64,000 nucleotides of DNA from Latilactobacillus curvatus JCM 1096 = DSM 20019 (lineage in GTDB: Bacteria > Bacillota > Bacilli > Lactobacillales > Lactobacillaceae), in the NCBI RefSeq assembly GCF_004101845.1, contig NZ_CP026116.1, positions 1,178,001 to 1,242,000 on the forward strand, in the 5' to 3' direction. Made by a program: the position numbers and the translations under genes. A model generated the notes under the pieces. The model saw nothing but the letters and a program-made list of their open reading frames with translations. It was not told the origin of the DNA and did no database searches. Below, piece after piece: positions 49,606 through 60,124 of this stretch; position 1 is the stretch's first letter; each line of letters opens with the position of its first letter.

Positions 49606-52530
49606 TTAAGCTTGACTATTTGGTGTTTGCGTTAACTTTTGTTTTAACTCTCCGCCGAACAAACCGGCGAAGAACACTGCACAAAAGATCACCAAGACGA
49701 TTAAGACTAACCAAAGTTGTGAACCATTGCCGTTGACAACTTGTTCGAACCCACTAATCGTGTAAGTCCCTGGCAAGAAGATTGCCACACCACGATAGAA
49801 GCCTGAAAGCATGTCATTCGGGAAGAGTCCCCCTGTAATGATGAGTTGTAAGAACAATAACCCGAAGGCCATTAAAATTCCCATCGTTCCAAAGAGTTTA
49901 TCCAATGCTAAACATGCAAGGGTAAAGACCGCACTCGTCATCATACTTAAGACGAAGAATGCGAACGGTTGTGCAATCGTCAATCCAAAAAGGTTTGCAA
50001 AGATATCAATTAATAAGGCTTGTGCGACAACTACGCCAGCTACAACCAACATCCGTTGCTTAAGTCCACTATGTGCTAATGTTTCACCATAGCGATAAAG
50101 TGTTAATTGCGTCAACATTGCCCCAACAAAGAAGACAAGTGTTAAGACTAATGGCGAGAAGGTATTAATTAATGCGCCATGATTTGTATCTGATAGTAAT
50201 TGATCTTTGACTGGTTGCACGAAATGTTCTACATTTGCGGAACCTGTTGAAAGATTGGCAACTTGCTTGCTACCATCGATTAACTTGACGTTTAATAAGC
50301 TAATCCCAGCACCCGCTTGGCCTAAGCCAGTCGTTAATTGTCCAGCACCATCTGCCAATAAGCCTGAACCCTCGTTAATTTGTGTAATGCCAGAAACAAG
50401 CGTTGGTGCTTTTTGGTTTAATTCTTGTAGACCATTTGCTAATTGATGGCTACCATTGTTGAGCTGTTGGACGCCACTGCCAAGTTGACTTTGTAGTGTT
50501 TGCAATCCATTATTCAATTGTTGTCCACCATCATTGAGTTGTTGCACACCACTTGCCAAAGCTGGTGTTTGCCCATTTAATGTTTGTAGACCAGCTTTTA
50601 ATTGTTGACCACCATTGTTAAGTTGATTGTTATTAGCAACTAATTGATTGCTCCCCGTAGCTGCGGTTGAAACGCCATTCAGATAAGTTGTCAATCCCGG
50701 CATCAATCCAGGTTGTCCTACCTTACCTTTTAATCCTTCCTGGATTTGAACTAATCCATCATGAATCATGTCAGCGGCTTGAATCCCGCCCATTGTATCC
50801 GGCGTATTTCCTTTTTGTTTTAATCCAGTATCAACTTTAGCTAATCCCGATGTTAAGGTATCAATGGCCCGTGTGGCACCATTTAGCGCTAATGGCGCTT
50901 GATCTTCGCTTGCCATCTTGGCAATGCCTGCTTTTAATTGCGCCATATTATCAGCGGTCTTCGTTAATTCATCGGATACTGCTTGTAATTGAACGCCGGT
51001 ATCACTCATATTATTGCCCATCATGCCTAAGTTGGCTTGAATGGCTTGCATGTTCTTTCCTGAAGATTCTAATTGGCTACCAGCATTGAGTAAGTCTTTT
51101 TTAGCTGCACCGCCAATCATTATTACTCTCAACGCGATAGAAGGGTTATCAGCCAAGAATGTTTTAAATGTCGGATTGTTTTCGGCTAGATCGTTTAACT
51201 TCTGTAATTGTGCACCAGCATCTTGTAAGCTGCTCGCGACACTATCCGTTTTAGCGGTATTGTAAACCTTATCGTTAACTTGACTTAGATTAGACCCACT
51301 ATCTTGTAACAAATCCCCTGTATTTTTTGTATTATCCGCAATCTTTAATAAGTCTGCATTGATAATTTCGGAATTATCATTATTGGAATGATTCACTTTT
51401 TGATCTAACTCTTGAATACCAGCATTTAAAGCGCCTAAACCAGCCTTCAATTGTGTTAATTGTTCTTTATTACCATCAAGACTCGCTTCGATTTCATCAG
51501 CTGCCGCAGTCAACTTTTCGCTCAACTGCTTGGTGCCATCAGTTAATTGGTCGACACCGCCATTGATTTGTTGCCCACCAGCTAAAATTGTTTGGTTATT
51601 GGCTGCTAATTGGTTTAAACCAGCATTAATTTGACCTGCTCCAGCTGTATAATCTCCAAGCCCAGTTGAAAGTTGCCCAGCACCCGTCGTTAATTGTTGG
51701 ACTCCACTTTGAAGTGGGGCTGTTTTGCCAGCTAATTGTTGTAAGCCACCTGAAAGTTGTCCTGAACCAGTAACAAGTTGTTGGACACCAGATCCGGTTT
51801 TGTCAGATAATTGTTGTAAGCCATCTGAAAGCTGACCTGATCCAGTTGTTAATTGTTGCACGCCACTTGCCAATGGCGCACTACCATCTGCCAATTGTTG
51901 TGTCCCACTATGCAACACATTTAAATTATCATAGATTTGTTGGCTCCCATTTGATAATTGACCGGCTGCTGTGTTTAACTTTTTAACGCCATTGCTAGCT
52001 TCTTGTACGCCACTGCCTAGCGTGCCGATTGCACCAAGCAAGGCTTGATTATAAGCTTCTTGAATTTTTTGAACGACACTGCCCTTCATTTGGTTCACGA
52101 CTTGGGTTGTAATCATGCCGGCCATGTAGTTATTTTTCTTAGACGTTTCAACTTTTAACAAGCTGACTTTAGGTGACTTATCTAACGCGGTTGTCGCATT
52201 TTTAGAAAAGTCTTTCGGTAAGACAACCTGCATCGCGTATCGACCGCTAGCTAAGTTCGCTTTTGCATCCTTAGCACTGACAAATTGCCAATCGACCCGG
52301 TGATCATTGCGCAACGTTTTTAGTACCTGTTGCCCAACTGCCACCTTTTTCCCTTTAAATGTTGCGGATTGATCTTGATTCACAACCGCGACTTTCATAT
52401 GTTTAATATTAGTGGTCTGTTCGTACTTAATAAAATTAAATGTGATTAGTAATAGTAAAATCGGAATTAAGCAGATCATAATAATGAACCCACCTAACTT
52501 CACTTTATTCTCTCTCCAATTGCCAAACAT
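49606..52530 (-). CDS. YhgE/Pip membrane protein (phage infection protein family)
   Basis: A 974-residue protein with one membrane helix at the N-terminus (about 15-33), a very long extracellular region, and five or six helices at the C-terminus (ABC2-type). The extracellular part is full of heptad-like repeats of the form GxQQLxxGxxQLxx (dozens, about 160-360 and 590-720) that should make a long coiled stalk. Relatives are YhgE of Bacillus and Pip of Lactococcus, the receptor for phage c2, and ESX-linked EsaA. The start chosen is the ATG at 52530, with GGGAG upstream. The MarR gene follows. Confidence 0.9.
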   Translation of the reverse strand: MFGNWRENKVKLGGFIIMICLIPILLLLITFNFIKYEQTTNIKHMKVAVVNQDQSATFKGKKVAVGQQVLKTLRNDHRVDWQFVSAKDAKANLASGRYAMQVVLPKDFSKNATTALDKSPKVSLLKVETSKKNNYMAGMITTQVVNQMKGSVVQKIQEAYNQALLGAIGTLGSGVQEASNGVKKLNTAAGQLSNGSQQIYDNLNVLHSGTQQLADGSAPLASGVQQLTTGSGQLSDGLQQLSDKTGSGVQQLVTGSGQLSGGLQQLAGKTAPLQSGVQQLTTGAGQLSTGLGDYTAGAGQINAGLNQLAANNQTILAGGQQINGGVDQLTDGTKQLSEKLTAAADEIEASLDGNKEQLTQLKAGLGALNAGIQELDQKVNHSNNDNSEIINADLLKIADNTKNTGDLLQDSGSNLSQVNDKVYNTAKTDSVASSLQDAGAQLQKLNDLAENNPTFKTFLADNPSIALRVIMIGGAAKKDLLNAGSQLESSGKNMQAIQANLGMMGNNMSDTGVQLQAVSDELTKTADNMAQLKAGIAKMASEDQAPLALNGATRAIDTLTSGLAKVDTGLKQKGNTPDTMGGIQAADMIHDGLVQIQEGLKGKVGQPGLMPGLTTYLNGVSTAATGSNQLVANNNQLNNGGQQLKAGLQTLNGQTPALASGVQQLNDGGQQLNNGLQTLQSQLGSGVQQLNNGSHQLANGLQELNQKAPTLVSGITQINEGSGLLADGAGQLTTGLGQAGAGISLLNVKLIDGSKQVANLSTGSANVEHFVQPVKDQLLSDTNHGALINTFSPLVLTLVFFVGAMLTQLTLYRYGETLAHSGLKQRMLVVAGVVVAQALLIDIFANLFGLTIAQPFAFFVLSMMTSAVFTLACLALDKLFGTMGILMAFGLLFLQLIITGGLFPNDMLSGFYRGVAIFLPGTYTISGFEQVVNGNGSQLWLVLIVLVIFCAVFFAGLFGGELKQKLTQTPNSQA

Positions 52531-52650
52531 ATTCTTTCTCCCTTTTGTATACGTCATAAACATTCTATATGATATTGTTTTATCAAACGAATGTCAACAT
52601 CTAATCAACCACGTGAAGTATATGGCGATTCGTCAATCTGCTTTTTGAAC

Positions 52651-52682
52651 AAAAAAAGCACTCAACCAGTTGGTTGAGTGCT
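52651..52682 (-). terminator. terminator after veg
   Basis: On the minus strand AGCACTCAACCA pairs with TGGTTGAGTGCT, followed by seven T residues. Confidence 0.93.
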
Positions 52683-52703
52683 ACTCTATTCTTCTATTTT
52701 AAA

Positions 52704-52955
52704 CTATAGGACAATTGGTTCTTCATCAAACTCAATCTCAATCGATTTCGTTAACAAATCAGCATAGCTGTATGAAACACGTTCAAAAGCATTTTCATCC
52801 TGATCTAAATCGACTACAAATACTGCTGGAAAGGTTTCTTTAAGAATTCCCTTTCGCTTTGTAACTTTTTTGCGCCCAGCTTGAGCGACAACCATTAACT
52901 TGTCTCCGATATGCCCATCGAGACCGTTCTTAATATTGGCAAGTGTGGTTGGCAT
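52704..52955 (-). CDS. veg: Veg-family protein (DUF1021)
   Basis: An 83-residue protein matching Bacillus Veg: TLANIKNGLDGHIGDKLMVV, GRKKVTKRKGILKETFPAVF, VSYSYADLLT. Veg is highly transcribed in Bacillus and affects biofilm formation, but its molecular role is unclear. It sits between rsmA and ispE, as in Bacillus. It has its own terminator and a likely promoter at 52965-53010. Confidence 0.93.
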   Translation of the reverse strand: MPTTLANIKNGLDGHIGDKLMVVAQAGRKKVTKRKGILKETFPAVFVVDLDQDENAFERVSYSYADLLTKSIEIEFDEEPIVL

Positions 52956-53039
52956 TATGCTTCACCTCTTCGAGGGATAGTATACCATATAAACGAAAAA
53001 TTTGCAATTATACCATTGTACCAACGATTTGGCAATTAC

Positions 53040-53933
53040 TTACTTAGCTTTTTTAGCAAAAATTGGCTGATTATTCAGCGCATCGCTTAATTGGGCAAAT
53101 TGTTGGATACTCAATTGTTCAGCACGAGCGCTCGGTGCAATCTCGACTGCTTCTAAGGCTGTTGTTAAAGCTGCTTTGACTTCATCTTGTTTACCAAATT
53201 GATTTTGCAAGTTATTCCATAATGTCTTTCGGCGTTGTGCAAATGCGCCACGAACCAATTGATCAAATAAGGTTTGATTATCAACCGTTACAAGTGGTGC
53301 TTTGCGCCCCACTAATTCAACAATCGCTGAATCAACATTCGGTTGTGGCATAAAGGCTGTCTTGGGCACAATAAAGGCTAAGTTCACTTCTGAATGAAGT
53401 TGAACGGCGATACTTAATGAGCCGTAAGCCTTTGAACCTGGTTCAGCGTTGATTCGTTCTGCCACTTCCTTTTGCATCATTAAGACCATGCGATCAATTG
53501 GCAAGCCTGCTTCTAGTAAGTGCAACATAATCGGCGTTGTGATGTAGTAGGGTAAGTTCGCAACGATTTTGAGATTATGCTTACCATCAAATTGTTCGGC
53601 GATAATCGTTTTTAAATCCGCTTCAAGAATATCTTGGTTTAAAATCGTGACGTTATGGTAGTGATTCAAAGTATCTTTTAAGACCGGCATTAACCGTTCA
53701 TCAATTTCAAAACTTAATACTTGATGCGCTTTTCTGGCAATTTGTTCCGTTAAAGAACCGATCCCGGGGCCGATTTCAATCACATCGTCATCTTTGGTGA
53801 TATCACCAGCTTCAACAATTTGTTTCAAAATGGCGATGTTGGTTAAGAAGTTTTGGCCTAAGCTCTTTTTAAACTTAAAGCCGTAACGTTTGAGAATTTT
53901 CCGGGTACGCTCGGGATTTGCAATATCTTCCAT
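53040..53933 (-). CDS. rsmA: 16S rRNA dimethyladenosine transferase
   Basis: Dimethylates two adjacent adenosines near the 3' end of 16S rRNA in late small-subunit assembly; loss gives kasugamycin resistance. The 297-residue protein has the SAM motif VIEIGPGIGSLTEQIA and the catalytic NLPYYITTPIM. FKKSLGQNFLTN near residue 20 is the family N-terminal motif. It starts one base after rnmV, within the tatD-rnmV-rsmA operon. Confidence 0.97.
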   Translation of the reverse strand: MEDIANPERTRKILKRYGFKFKKSLGQNFLTNIAILKQIVEAGDITKDDDVIEIGPGIGSLTEQIARKAHQVLSFEIDERLMPVLKDTLNHYHNVTILNQDILEADLKTIIAEQFDGKHNLKIVANLPYYITTPIMLHLLEAGLPIDRMVLMMQKEVAERINAEPGSKAYGSLSIAVQLHSEVNLAFIVPKTAFMPQPNVDSAIVELVGRKAPLVTVDNQTLFDQLVRGAFAQRRKTLWNNLQNQFGKQDEVKAALTTALEAVEIAPSARAEQLSIQQFAQLSDALNNQPIFAKKAK

Positions 53934-53934
53934 A

Positions 53935-54504
53935 TTAATCTCCTAATTCCTGTTTAATTTGTAATAGTGCAGCGCCAAATTCAGCTTGCGTCACTTGGAA
54001 CATCTTGAGACGCTTGTAAAGTTGTTTGCTGTTGGTGTAACCAATGTGCAAAATTTCGCCGAGTAATTCGCGCCGTCGCTTTGAATCAGCCCCCGCAATC
54101 AAGCCCGCCGTTAATAAATCCGATTGACTGATTTGTTCGTCTGCTTCTTCATCTTGTGTTAATAGATGCTCAAGTGCTTGGACAATCGCCGCTGGTTTTG
54201 CGTGTTCAATGCCTAAACTGCCGCCTGCTTTTTCCGGACGTGCTTCTGTCCGTGGTAAAAAGGCGTGTTCGACGCCCGGTACATTTTGAGAGATGATTTT
54301 ACGAATCTTCTCGCCATGAAAATCGGGATCGGTAAAGACAATGACCCCGCGTTTTTCTTGAGCGAGCGCAATTTTTTCGATAATTTCTTCATTGATTGCT
54401 GAACCGCGCGTTTCGATTGTCGAAACATCTGGGAAAACTTCCCGTAACCGCTTCGTATCGTCGCGCCCTTCAACAACAATCACTTCTTGAATTGTTTTTT
54501 TCAT
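53935..54504 (-). CDS. rnmV: ribonuclease M5
   Basis: A 189-residue Toprim nuclease that trims 5S rRNA precursors. The Toprim Glu is in EVIVVEGRDDTKRLREVFPD and the DxD-like site in IVFTDPDFHGEKIRKII. It needs ribosomal protein L18 as partner. Its start overlaps the tatD stop by four bases, and rsmA follows at once; the arrangement is the same in Bacillus. Confidence 0.96.
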   Translation of the reverse strand: MKKTIQEVIVVEGRDDTKRLREVFPDVSTIETRGSAINEEIIEKIALAQEKRGVIVFTDPDFHGEKIRKIISQNVPGVEHAFLPRTEARPEKAGGSLGIEHAKPAAIVQALEHLLTQDEEADEQISQSDLLTAGLIAGADSKRRRELLGEILHIGYTNSKQLYKRLKMFQVTQAEFGAALLQIKQELGD

Positions 54505-55277
54505 AGTGCTCCTAACTTAAAAATCCGGTGGGCATTCGCATACGTCGCTGCCGCAATTTCTTCTGGTGCCACATCTCTGAGTTTAGCAATCGCTTCTACC
54601 ACATACCGTGTGTAGCCTGGTTGATTCTGCTTACCACGATAAGGCGTCGGCGTTAAATAAGGTGCGTCCGTTTCAACCAACATCACGTCCAATGGACATG
54701 CTTTAGCTGCTTCATGGACTTCATGCGCATTTTTAAAACTGACCACACCGCTGAACGAAATCTGCATGCCAAGATCCATAAACCGTTTCATCCATTCAAC
54801 ATCGCCATTAAAACTGTGGATAATCCCCCCACAATCACGGACATCTGTTTCTTTTAGAATCTTGTACGTATCTTCTAACGCATCCCGCGTGTGCACTGAA
54901 ATTGGCATATGCAAGGATTTAGCAATCTCGATTTGCCGTGCAAAAACGCTTTGTTGCACATCACGTGGCGAAGTATCCCAATGATAATCCAAACCAATTT
55001 CACCTAGCGCCACTACTTCTGGTCGTTGTAATTGGTCAATCAGCACGGTTTCTTCTGCCTTGTGATAATCTTTGGCTGATTCAGGGTGCCAGCCGATAAT
55101 GGCTGATAAAGGTTCATATTGCGCCGCTAAGCGCAAAGCGCCCTCATTTAATACCGTATCTGAACCAACAATCGCCATTTCAACAACCCTGAGTTCAGCG
55201 GCTTGCGCGATAAAATCAGCTTCTTGCCCTGCATATGGGGTATCATTCAAATGCGTATGTGAATCAAAAATTTGCAT
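54501..55277 (-). CDS. tatD: TatD-family metal-dependent deoxyribonuclease
   Basis: A 258-residue TIM-barrel hydrolase. Metal ligands are in IFDSHTHLND (His 6, His 8), GEIGLDYHWD (Glu), PISVHTRDA (His), IIHSFNGDVEW (His) and ETDAPYLTP (Asp). TatD enzymes have 3'-5' exonuclease activity, linked to DNA repair or D-aminoacyl-tRNA removal. AAAGGAG precedes the ATG. First gene of the tatD-rnmV-rsmA unit, downstream of metG. Confidence 0.95.
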   Translation of the reverse strand: MQIFDSHTHLNDTPYAGQEADFIAQAAELRVVEMAIVGSDTVLNEGALRLAAQYEPLSAIIGWHPESAKDYHKAEETVLIDQLQRPEVVALGEIGLDYHWDTSPRDVQQSVFARQIEIAKSLHMPISVHTRDALEDTYKILKETDVRDCGGIIHSFNGDVEWMKRFMDLGMQISFSGVVSFKNAHEVHEAAKACPLDVMLVETDAPYLTPTPYRGKQNQPGYTRYVVEAIAKLRDVAPEEIAAATYANAHRIFKLGAL

Positions 55278-55314
55278 TTCAATCTCCTTTTAGTGTCCTC
55301 ATTCTGACAGTTAA

Positions 55315-55429
55315 AACGTGCTCTTGCCAGTAGCTTTCTGCGCTTTGTTACACTTTCAAACCGGCGATTCCATCGCCAATTCGCCAAGTTAGACAAATGC
55401 TCAAAAGCTAACCACTGGCAACACACTCT
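55315..55429. repeat. palindromic intergenic element (E7)
   Basis: AACGTGCT to CACACTCT, 115 bp. Outer arms TTGCCAGT and ACTGGCAA, middle TAGCTTT and AAAGCTA, inner hairpin GGCGAT-TCC-ATCGCC. It lies between tatD and metG's terminator; this is one of the best-preserved copies. Confidence 0.88.
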
Positions 55430-55437
55430 TTTCCATT

Positions 55438-55484
55438 AAAAAGGCTAAAAGGCCTACAGAATGTAAATGCCTTTTAGCCCTTTT
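55438..55484 (-). terminator. terminator after metG
   Basis: On the minus strand AAAAGGGCTAAAAGGC pairs with GCCTTTTAGCCTTTTT around a loop; strong stem and T run. Confidence 0.92.
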
Positions 55485-55504
55485 GACGTTTCTGTTATTT
55501 TAAA

Positions 55505-57562
<2,058 letters not shown>

Positions 57563-57568
57563 TTAATT

Positions 57569-57596
57569 AAAAAAACGAGAATCTTAACAATTCTCG
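57569..57596 (-). promoter_or_regulatory. attenuator-like hairpin before metG
   Basis: On the minus strand CGAGAATTGTTAAGATTCTCG with a stem of eight pairs (CGAGAATC-type) followed by seven T residues, ending 18 bases before the metG ATG. It could also end DUF72 read-through, but the metG promoter lies upstream of it, so metG RNA must pass through. Confidence 0.7.
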
Positions 57597-57628
57597 ACTT
57601 GCTTAAATAATGCCATATAAGTAATCAA

Positions 57629-57637
57629 AGTATAGCA
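57629..57637 (-). promoter_or_regulatory. extended -10 promoter of metG
   Basis: On the minus strand TGCTATACT, the same extended -10 as at ldhL. Predicted start near 57622, giving a leader of about 70 bases that includes the hairpin. Confidence 0.6.
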
Positions 57638-57680
57638 CAAAAGAGCAGTCATTTAAACGACAACTCACACTAAGCCTTCA

Positions 57681-58526
57681 TTAAAATAAATCAATCTGTT
57701 CAGGTGCTTTCGGGGCTAAATCAGGAAATTCTAGCCCAAGTAATTGTTGTAATTGCAAAGCATTATCCGCTGCATCCCCACCAGAATTATTGTTAAAAAT
57801 CACGGCAACTTGTTCCGCTTGATTTTTAATCTGCCGTACAGCATCCGCAAAAAATTGCAATTCATCTTGATTATAGCGATACAATGTTCGTTGCTTCCGC
57901 CATTGGGCACCCGGATTCTGCCAGCCGGCCATATTACGACCATGCAGGCGCAACATCGCAAACGCCGGATTGGTGACAACCGGTTCAAACGGCACACTGT
58001 TCGTCGGTGTTTGTGCTTCGTCTGTGATGACGTGCGTCATATTTAACTGTTTCAAAAAGGCGTACATCTGTTGTTTAAAGGCGTCATCGTACCAGGATTG
58101 ATGCCGGAATTCGACAGCAATTGGCACATCCGGTAACCACGCGCGAATTTGTCGTAAATACTGACTATTTTCCTGATTCAGTTGAAAAAATGGCGGAAAC
58201 TGAAATAAGACCGCCTGTAATTGGCCGGCCTTAATTAGCGGTTCAATTGATTGGCGATACCGCACAAACAATTCTTTTTCAGTACTCGTAAACTCGGCGT
58301 AGTCTTCTTGGCGGGTCATTGCTTGGTGTGCTTTAACAATGAACTGAAAACTGGCTGGTACTTGCGTCAACCAGTTTGCGCTGACGGTTGGTGCGCGTAA
58401 GCCATAATAAAAACTATCGACCTCCACCACTGGCAGAAATTGCGCGTAGTCGTTTAACGTTAACTGCTTTTTGCTGGGCATTAATGACTGATGTTCTGAC
58501 CAAGTAGTTAATCCAATTGTTATCAT
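57681..58526 (-). CDS. DUF72 (YecE-like) TIM-barrel protein
   Basis: A 281-residue protein of the DUF72 family: TIGLTTWSEH at the start, VVEVDSFYYGLRAPTVSANW, FQFIVKAHQAMTRQ, VAVEFRHQSWYDD, and FNNNSGGDAADNALQLQQLL at the end. The fold is a TIM barrel with an unproven activity, possibly nuclease or iron-related. The start chosen is the ATG at 58526 with AGAGG upstream; a GTG two codons earlier is possible. It follows the small membrane protein gene by ten bases, forming part of the Nudix-membrane protein-DUF72 operon. Confidence 0.9.
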   Translation of the reverse strand: MITIGLTTWSEHQSLMPSKKQLTLNDYAQFLPVVEVDSFYYGLRAPTVSANWLTQVPASFQFIVKAHQAMTRQEDYAEFTSTEKELFVRYRQSIEPLIKAGQLQAVLFQFPPFFQLNQENSQYLRQIRAWLPDVPIAVEFRHQSWYDDAFKQQMYAFLKQLNMTHVITDEAQTPTNSVPFEPVVTNPAFAMLRLHGRNMAGWQNPGAQWRKQRTLYRYNQDELQFFADAVRQIKNQAEQVAVIFNNNSGGDAADNALQLQQLLGLEFPDLAPKAPEQIDLF

Positions 58527-58536
58527 ATCCACACCT

Positions 58537-58860
58537 CTAGAACCGTTGGAATTGTTGAATGAACAAAGCTTCTTGTTCCGTTAAATCCTTCAATGTGACA
58601 ATTAATTGTTGTCCCATGCGTTTATAATTTAACCGAATCCGCGATAGGCTAAAGTCGATGACTAGCAGCAGCAACATTAAGCTAATGGCGCGCCCCTCAG
58701 AAAACGCCACCCCTAAAAGCTGTACCTGGCCCGTTGCAGTTAAGAATTTAAAAATAATGTATAACGAGAACAGTTCTTCGACGACTCTAAAAAAACGAAT
58801 CCCTTGCAACTTCTTCTTTAAAACCATCAAGACCATCATCGTTTGGTCCTTTGTCATCAT
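58537..58860 (-). CDS. small membrane protein of unknown function
   Basis: A protein of 107 residues that I do not recognise. Two hydrophobic segments (about 27-45 and 54-70, with ISLMLLLLVIDFSLS) are flanked by basic termini. Its ATG overlaps the stop codon of the Nudix gene (ATGA), so it is translationally coupled to it. There is no signal peptide. The close coupling suggests a role linked to its neighbours, but none can be named. Confidence 0.65.
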   Translation of the reverse strand: MMTKDQTMMVLMVLKKKLQGIRFFRVVEELFSLYIIFKFLTATGQVQLLGVAFSEGRAISLMLLLLVIDFSLSRIRLNYKRMGQQLIVTLKDLTEQEALFIQQFQRF

Positions 58861-59369
58861 AGTGCTTCCTCTCCTTCTCTTGGTTCAGTAATGGGAATTG
58901 CTTCAAAGAAAATCATCTGATCTGCATGAAAATCCGTATCATACCGATTGAGCTGACCACTTAAAACAGTTGGTAAAATGGCCTGTAAGTCTGCCACAAT
59001 TCCTTGATTATCAGCAGCTTGTGCCCATTCTGGTTCAAATAATTGAAGCACGCCTTCGCGCATTCCGACCGGATAAAGTGGTAGTTGCACCGTTGGTAAA
59101 ATATCGACTAAAAAAATGTCAATCGGTGCAATCGTTTCACCGTCGATGTGCCAATCAATCCACCCCGCATTTTGGAGTGTGTATTGGTTGGTTTGTAAAC
59201 CCGTTTCTTCAAATAACTCCCGTTGCATACCACTGATTGGCGTCTCATCGGGTTCTGTTTTGCCACCAATGCCATTCCAAAGCCCAGCAAATGGGGGCTT
59301 AATCCGATTCAATAATAGTAAAGTCCCGCGATAGCGAATTACCGCTAAATTATAGCGTCGTTTAGTCAC
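58857..59369 (-). CDS. Nudix hydrolase (MutT/8-oxo-dGTP type)
   Basis: A 170-residue Nudix enzyme. The Nudix box is GGKTEPDETPISGMQRELFE, then ETGL, with all key residues (G-x5-E-x7-RE-x2-EE-x-G). The GLWNGIGG segment before it is typical of 8-oxo-dGTP diphosphatases (YtkD/MutX) that clean the nucleotide pool, but the substrate is not proven. GTG start with GAGG 11 bases upstream. First gene of a three-gene unit with the small membrane protein and DUF72. Its upstream region is filled by three tandem palindromic elements. Confidence 0.88.
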   Translation of the reverse strand: MTKRRYNLAVIRYRGTLLLLNRIKPPFAGLWNGIGGKTEPDETPISGMQRELFEETGLQTNQYTLQNAGWIDWHIDGETIAPIDIFLVDILPTVQLPLYPVGMREGVLQLFEPEWAQAADNQGIVADLQAILPTVLSGQLNRYDTDFHADQMIFFEAIPITEPREGEEAL

Positions 59370-59423
59370 AGTTCAATAGCCTCACATCTCATAAATTAGT
59401 TTCATTTTAGCATATTAAGCAAA

Positions 59424-59542
59424 AGAGTGCTGACTGTCGCGGTTAGTAATTGAGCATTAATTCAAAAATGGTATTAATCCAGGGGTTTAGGATTAATACC
59501 ATTTTTAGATTAAGCGGAAATTACTGCGACAGGAAGCACGTT
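59424..59542. repeat. palindromic intergenic element (E8), inverted orientation
   Basis: AGAGTGCTG to AGCACGTT, opposite in orientation to E2-E7. Outer arms CTGTCGC and GCGACAG; middle AGTAATT and AATTACT. Inner hairpin ATGGTATTAATCC with GGATTAATACCAT is a perfect 13-bp stem. First of three copies in tandem; 59370-59832 holds no gene. Confidence 0.88.
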
Positions 59543-59543
59543 T

Positions 59544-59664
59544 AGAGTGTCTGAGTCGAACGGGTTGGCTTTGAGGATTAACAAAAAAATGGGGATTATG
59601 GCGCTCTTCAGCCATGATTGCCATTTTTAGGTTAACCGGAAAAGGCAGTTCGAATCGGCACGTT
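59544..59664. repeat. palindromic intergenic element (E9)
   Basis: AGAGTGTCTG to GGCACGTT. Outer arms have GAGTCGAAC with GTTCGAATC; an inner pair AATGG...TATGGC with GCCAT...CCATT is nested. It directly follows E8 with one base between. Shares CGAACGGGTTGGCTTTGAGG with E4 (inverted). Confidence 0.85.
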
Positions 59665-59671
59665 TCAAATC

Positions 59672-59788
59672 AGAGTGCTGAATCTGCCGGTTATATCTTG
59701 AGGATTAGCAGCGCATCGTGAATGAGCGACGAAGTCGATTGTTTGCGATACGTAGCTAACCGGAAAGATATGGCAGACTCGGCACGTT
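59672..59788. repeat. palindromic intergenic element (E10)
   Basis: AGAGTGCTG to GGCACGTTT. Outer arms TCTGCCGGTTA and TAACCGG with TCTTG/... TATATC pairing GATATGGCAGA; inner palindrome GCGCATCG with TGCGATACGT. Third of the tandem set, next to the chorismate mutase terminator. Confidence 0.82.
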
Positions 59789-59794
59789 TCCATC

Positions 59795-59828
59795 AAAAAA
59801 GAGCGCTCCGTCTCCGTTTCGCTCTTTC
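59795..59828 (-). terminator. terminator after the chorismate mutase gene
   Basis: On the minus strand AAAGAGCG pairs with CGCTCTTT around a loop, followed by T residues, four bases after the stop codon. Confidence 0.85.
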
Positions 59829-59832
59829 CACA

Positions 59833-60120
59833 TTATTTTTCTTCTGCTTCTTTCATCGCCTTCATTAATTTTACTTGATATTGTTTCGAAATTAAAATTA
59901 ACGTTTGGTATAAATCCCTTACGTAATCTGCGAGTGCTGGATCTTTAACCGCAGCAAGGCGCGCATCCATCACCGCTTTTTCGCGTTGGATGTCCGTCAA
60001 GCCGATTTTTTGTTCATGCTTGATTGTTGCAATTTGCTTGGTGACTTGCATGCGTTCTTCAAATAAAACCGCCAATTGGGCATCAATTGCATCAATTTTT
60101 TGATAGTGTTCAGTTAACAT
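59833..60120 (-). CDS. chorismate mutase type II (AroQ fold)
   Basis: A 95-residue all-helical protein. EHYQKIDAIDAQLAVLFEER followed by MQVTKQIATIKHEQKIGLTD is the AroQ helix 1 pattern with the catalytic Arg and Lys. It turns chorismate into prephenate for Phe and Tyr. It stands alone with the sirtuin gene, away from other aromatic genes, so it may be an accessory enzyme. The ATG has AAGGAG, and that site overlaps the sirtuin stop codon, so the genes are coupled. Confidence 0.85.
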   Translation of the reverse strand: MLTEHYQKIDAIDAQLAVLFEERMQVTKQIATIKHEQKIGLTDIQREKAVMDARLAAVKDPALADYVRDLYQTLILISKQYQVKLMKAMKEAEEK

Positions 60121-60124
60121 GGGC

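Noticed and set aside
50300-52000. Repeated DNA that could suggest a CRISPR or satellite array
   Set aside because: It is in-frame coding sequence for the YhgE heptad repeats, with no regular spacers or constant unit length.
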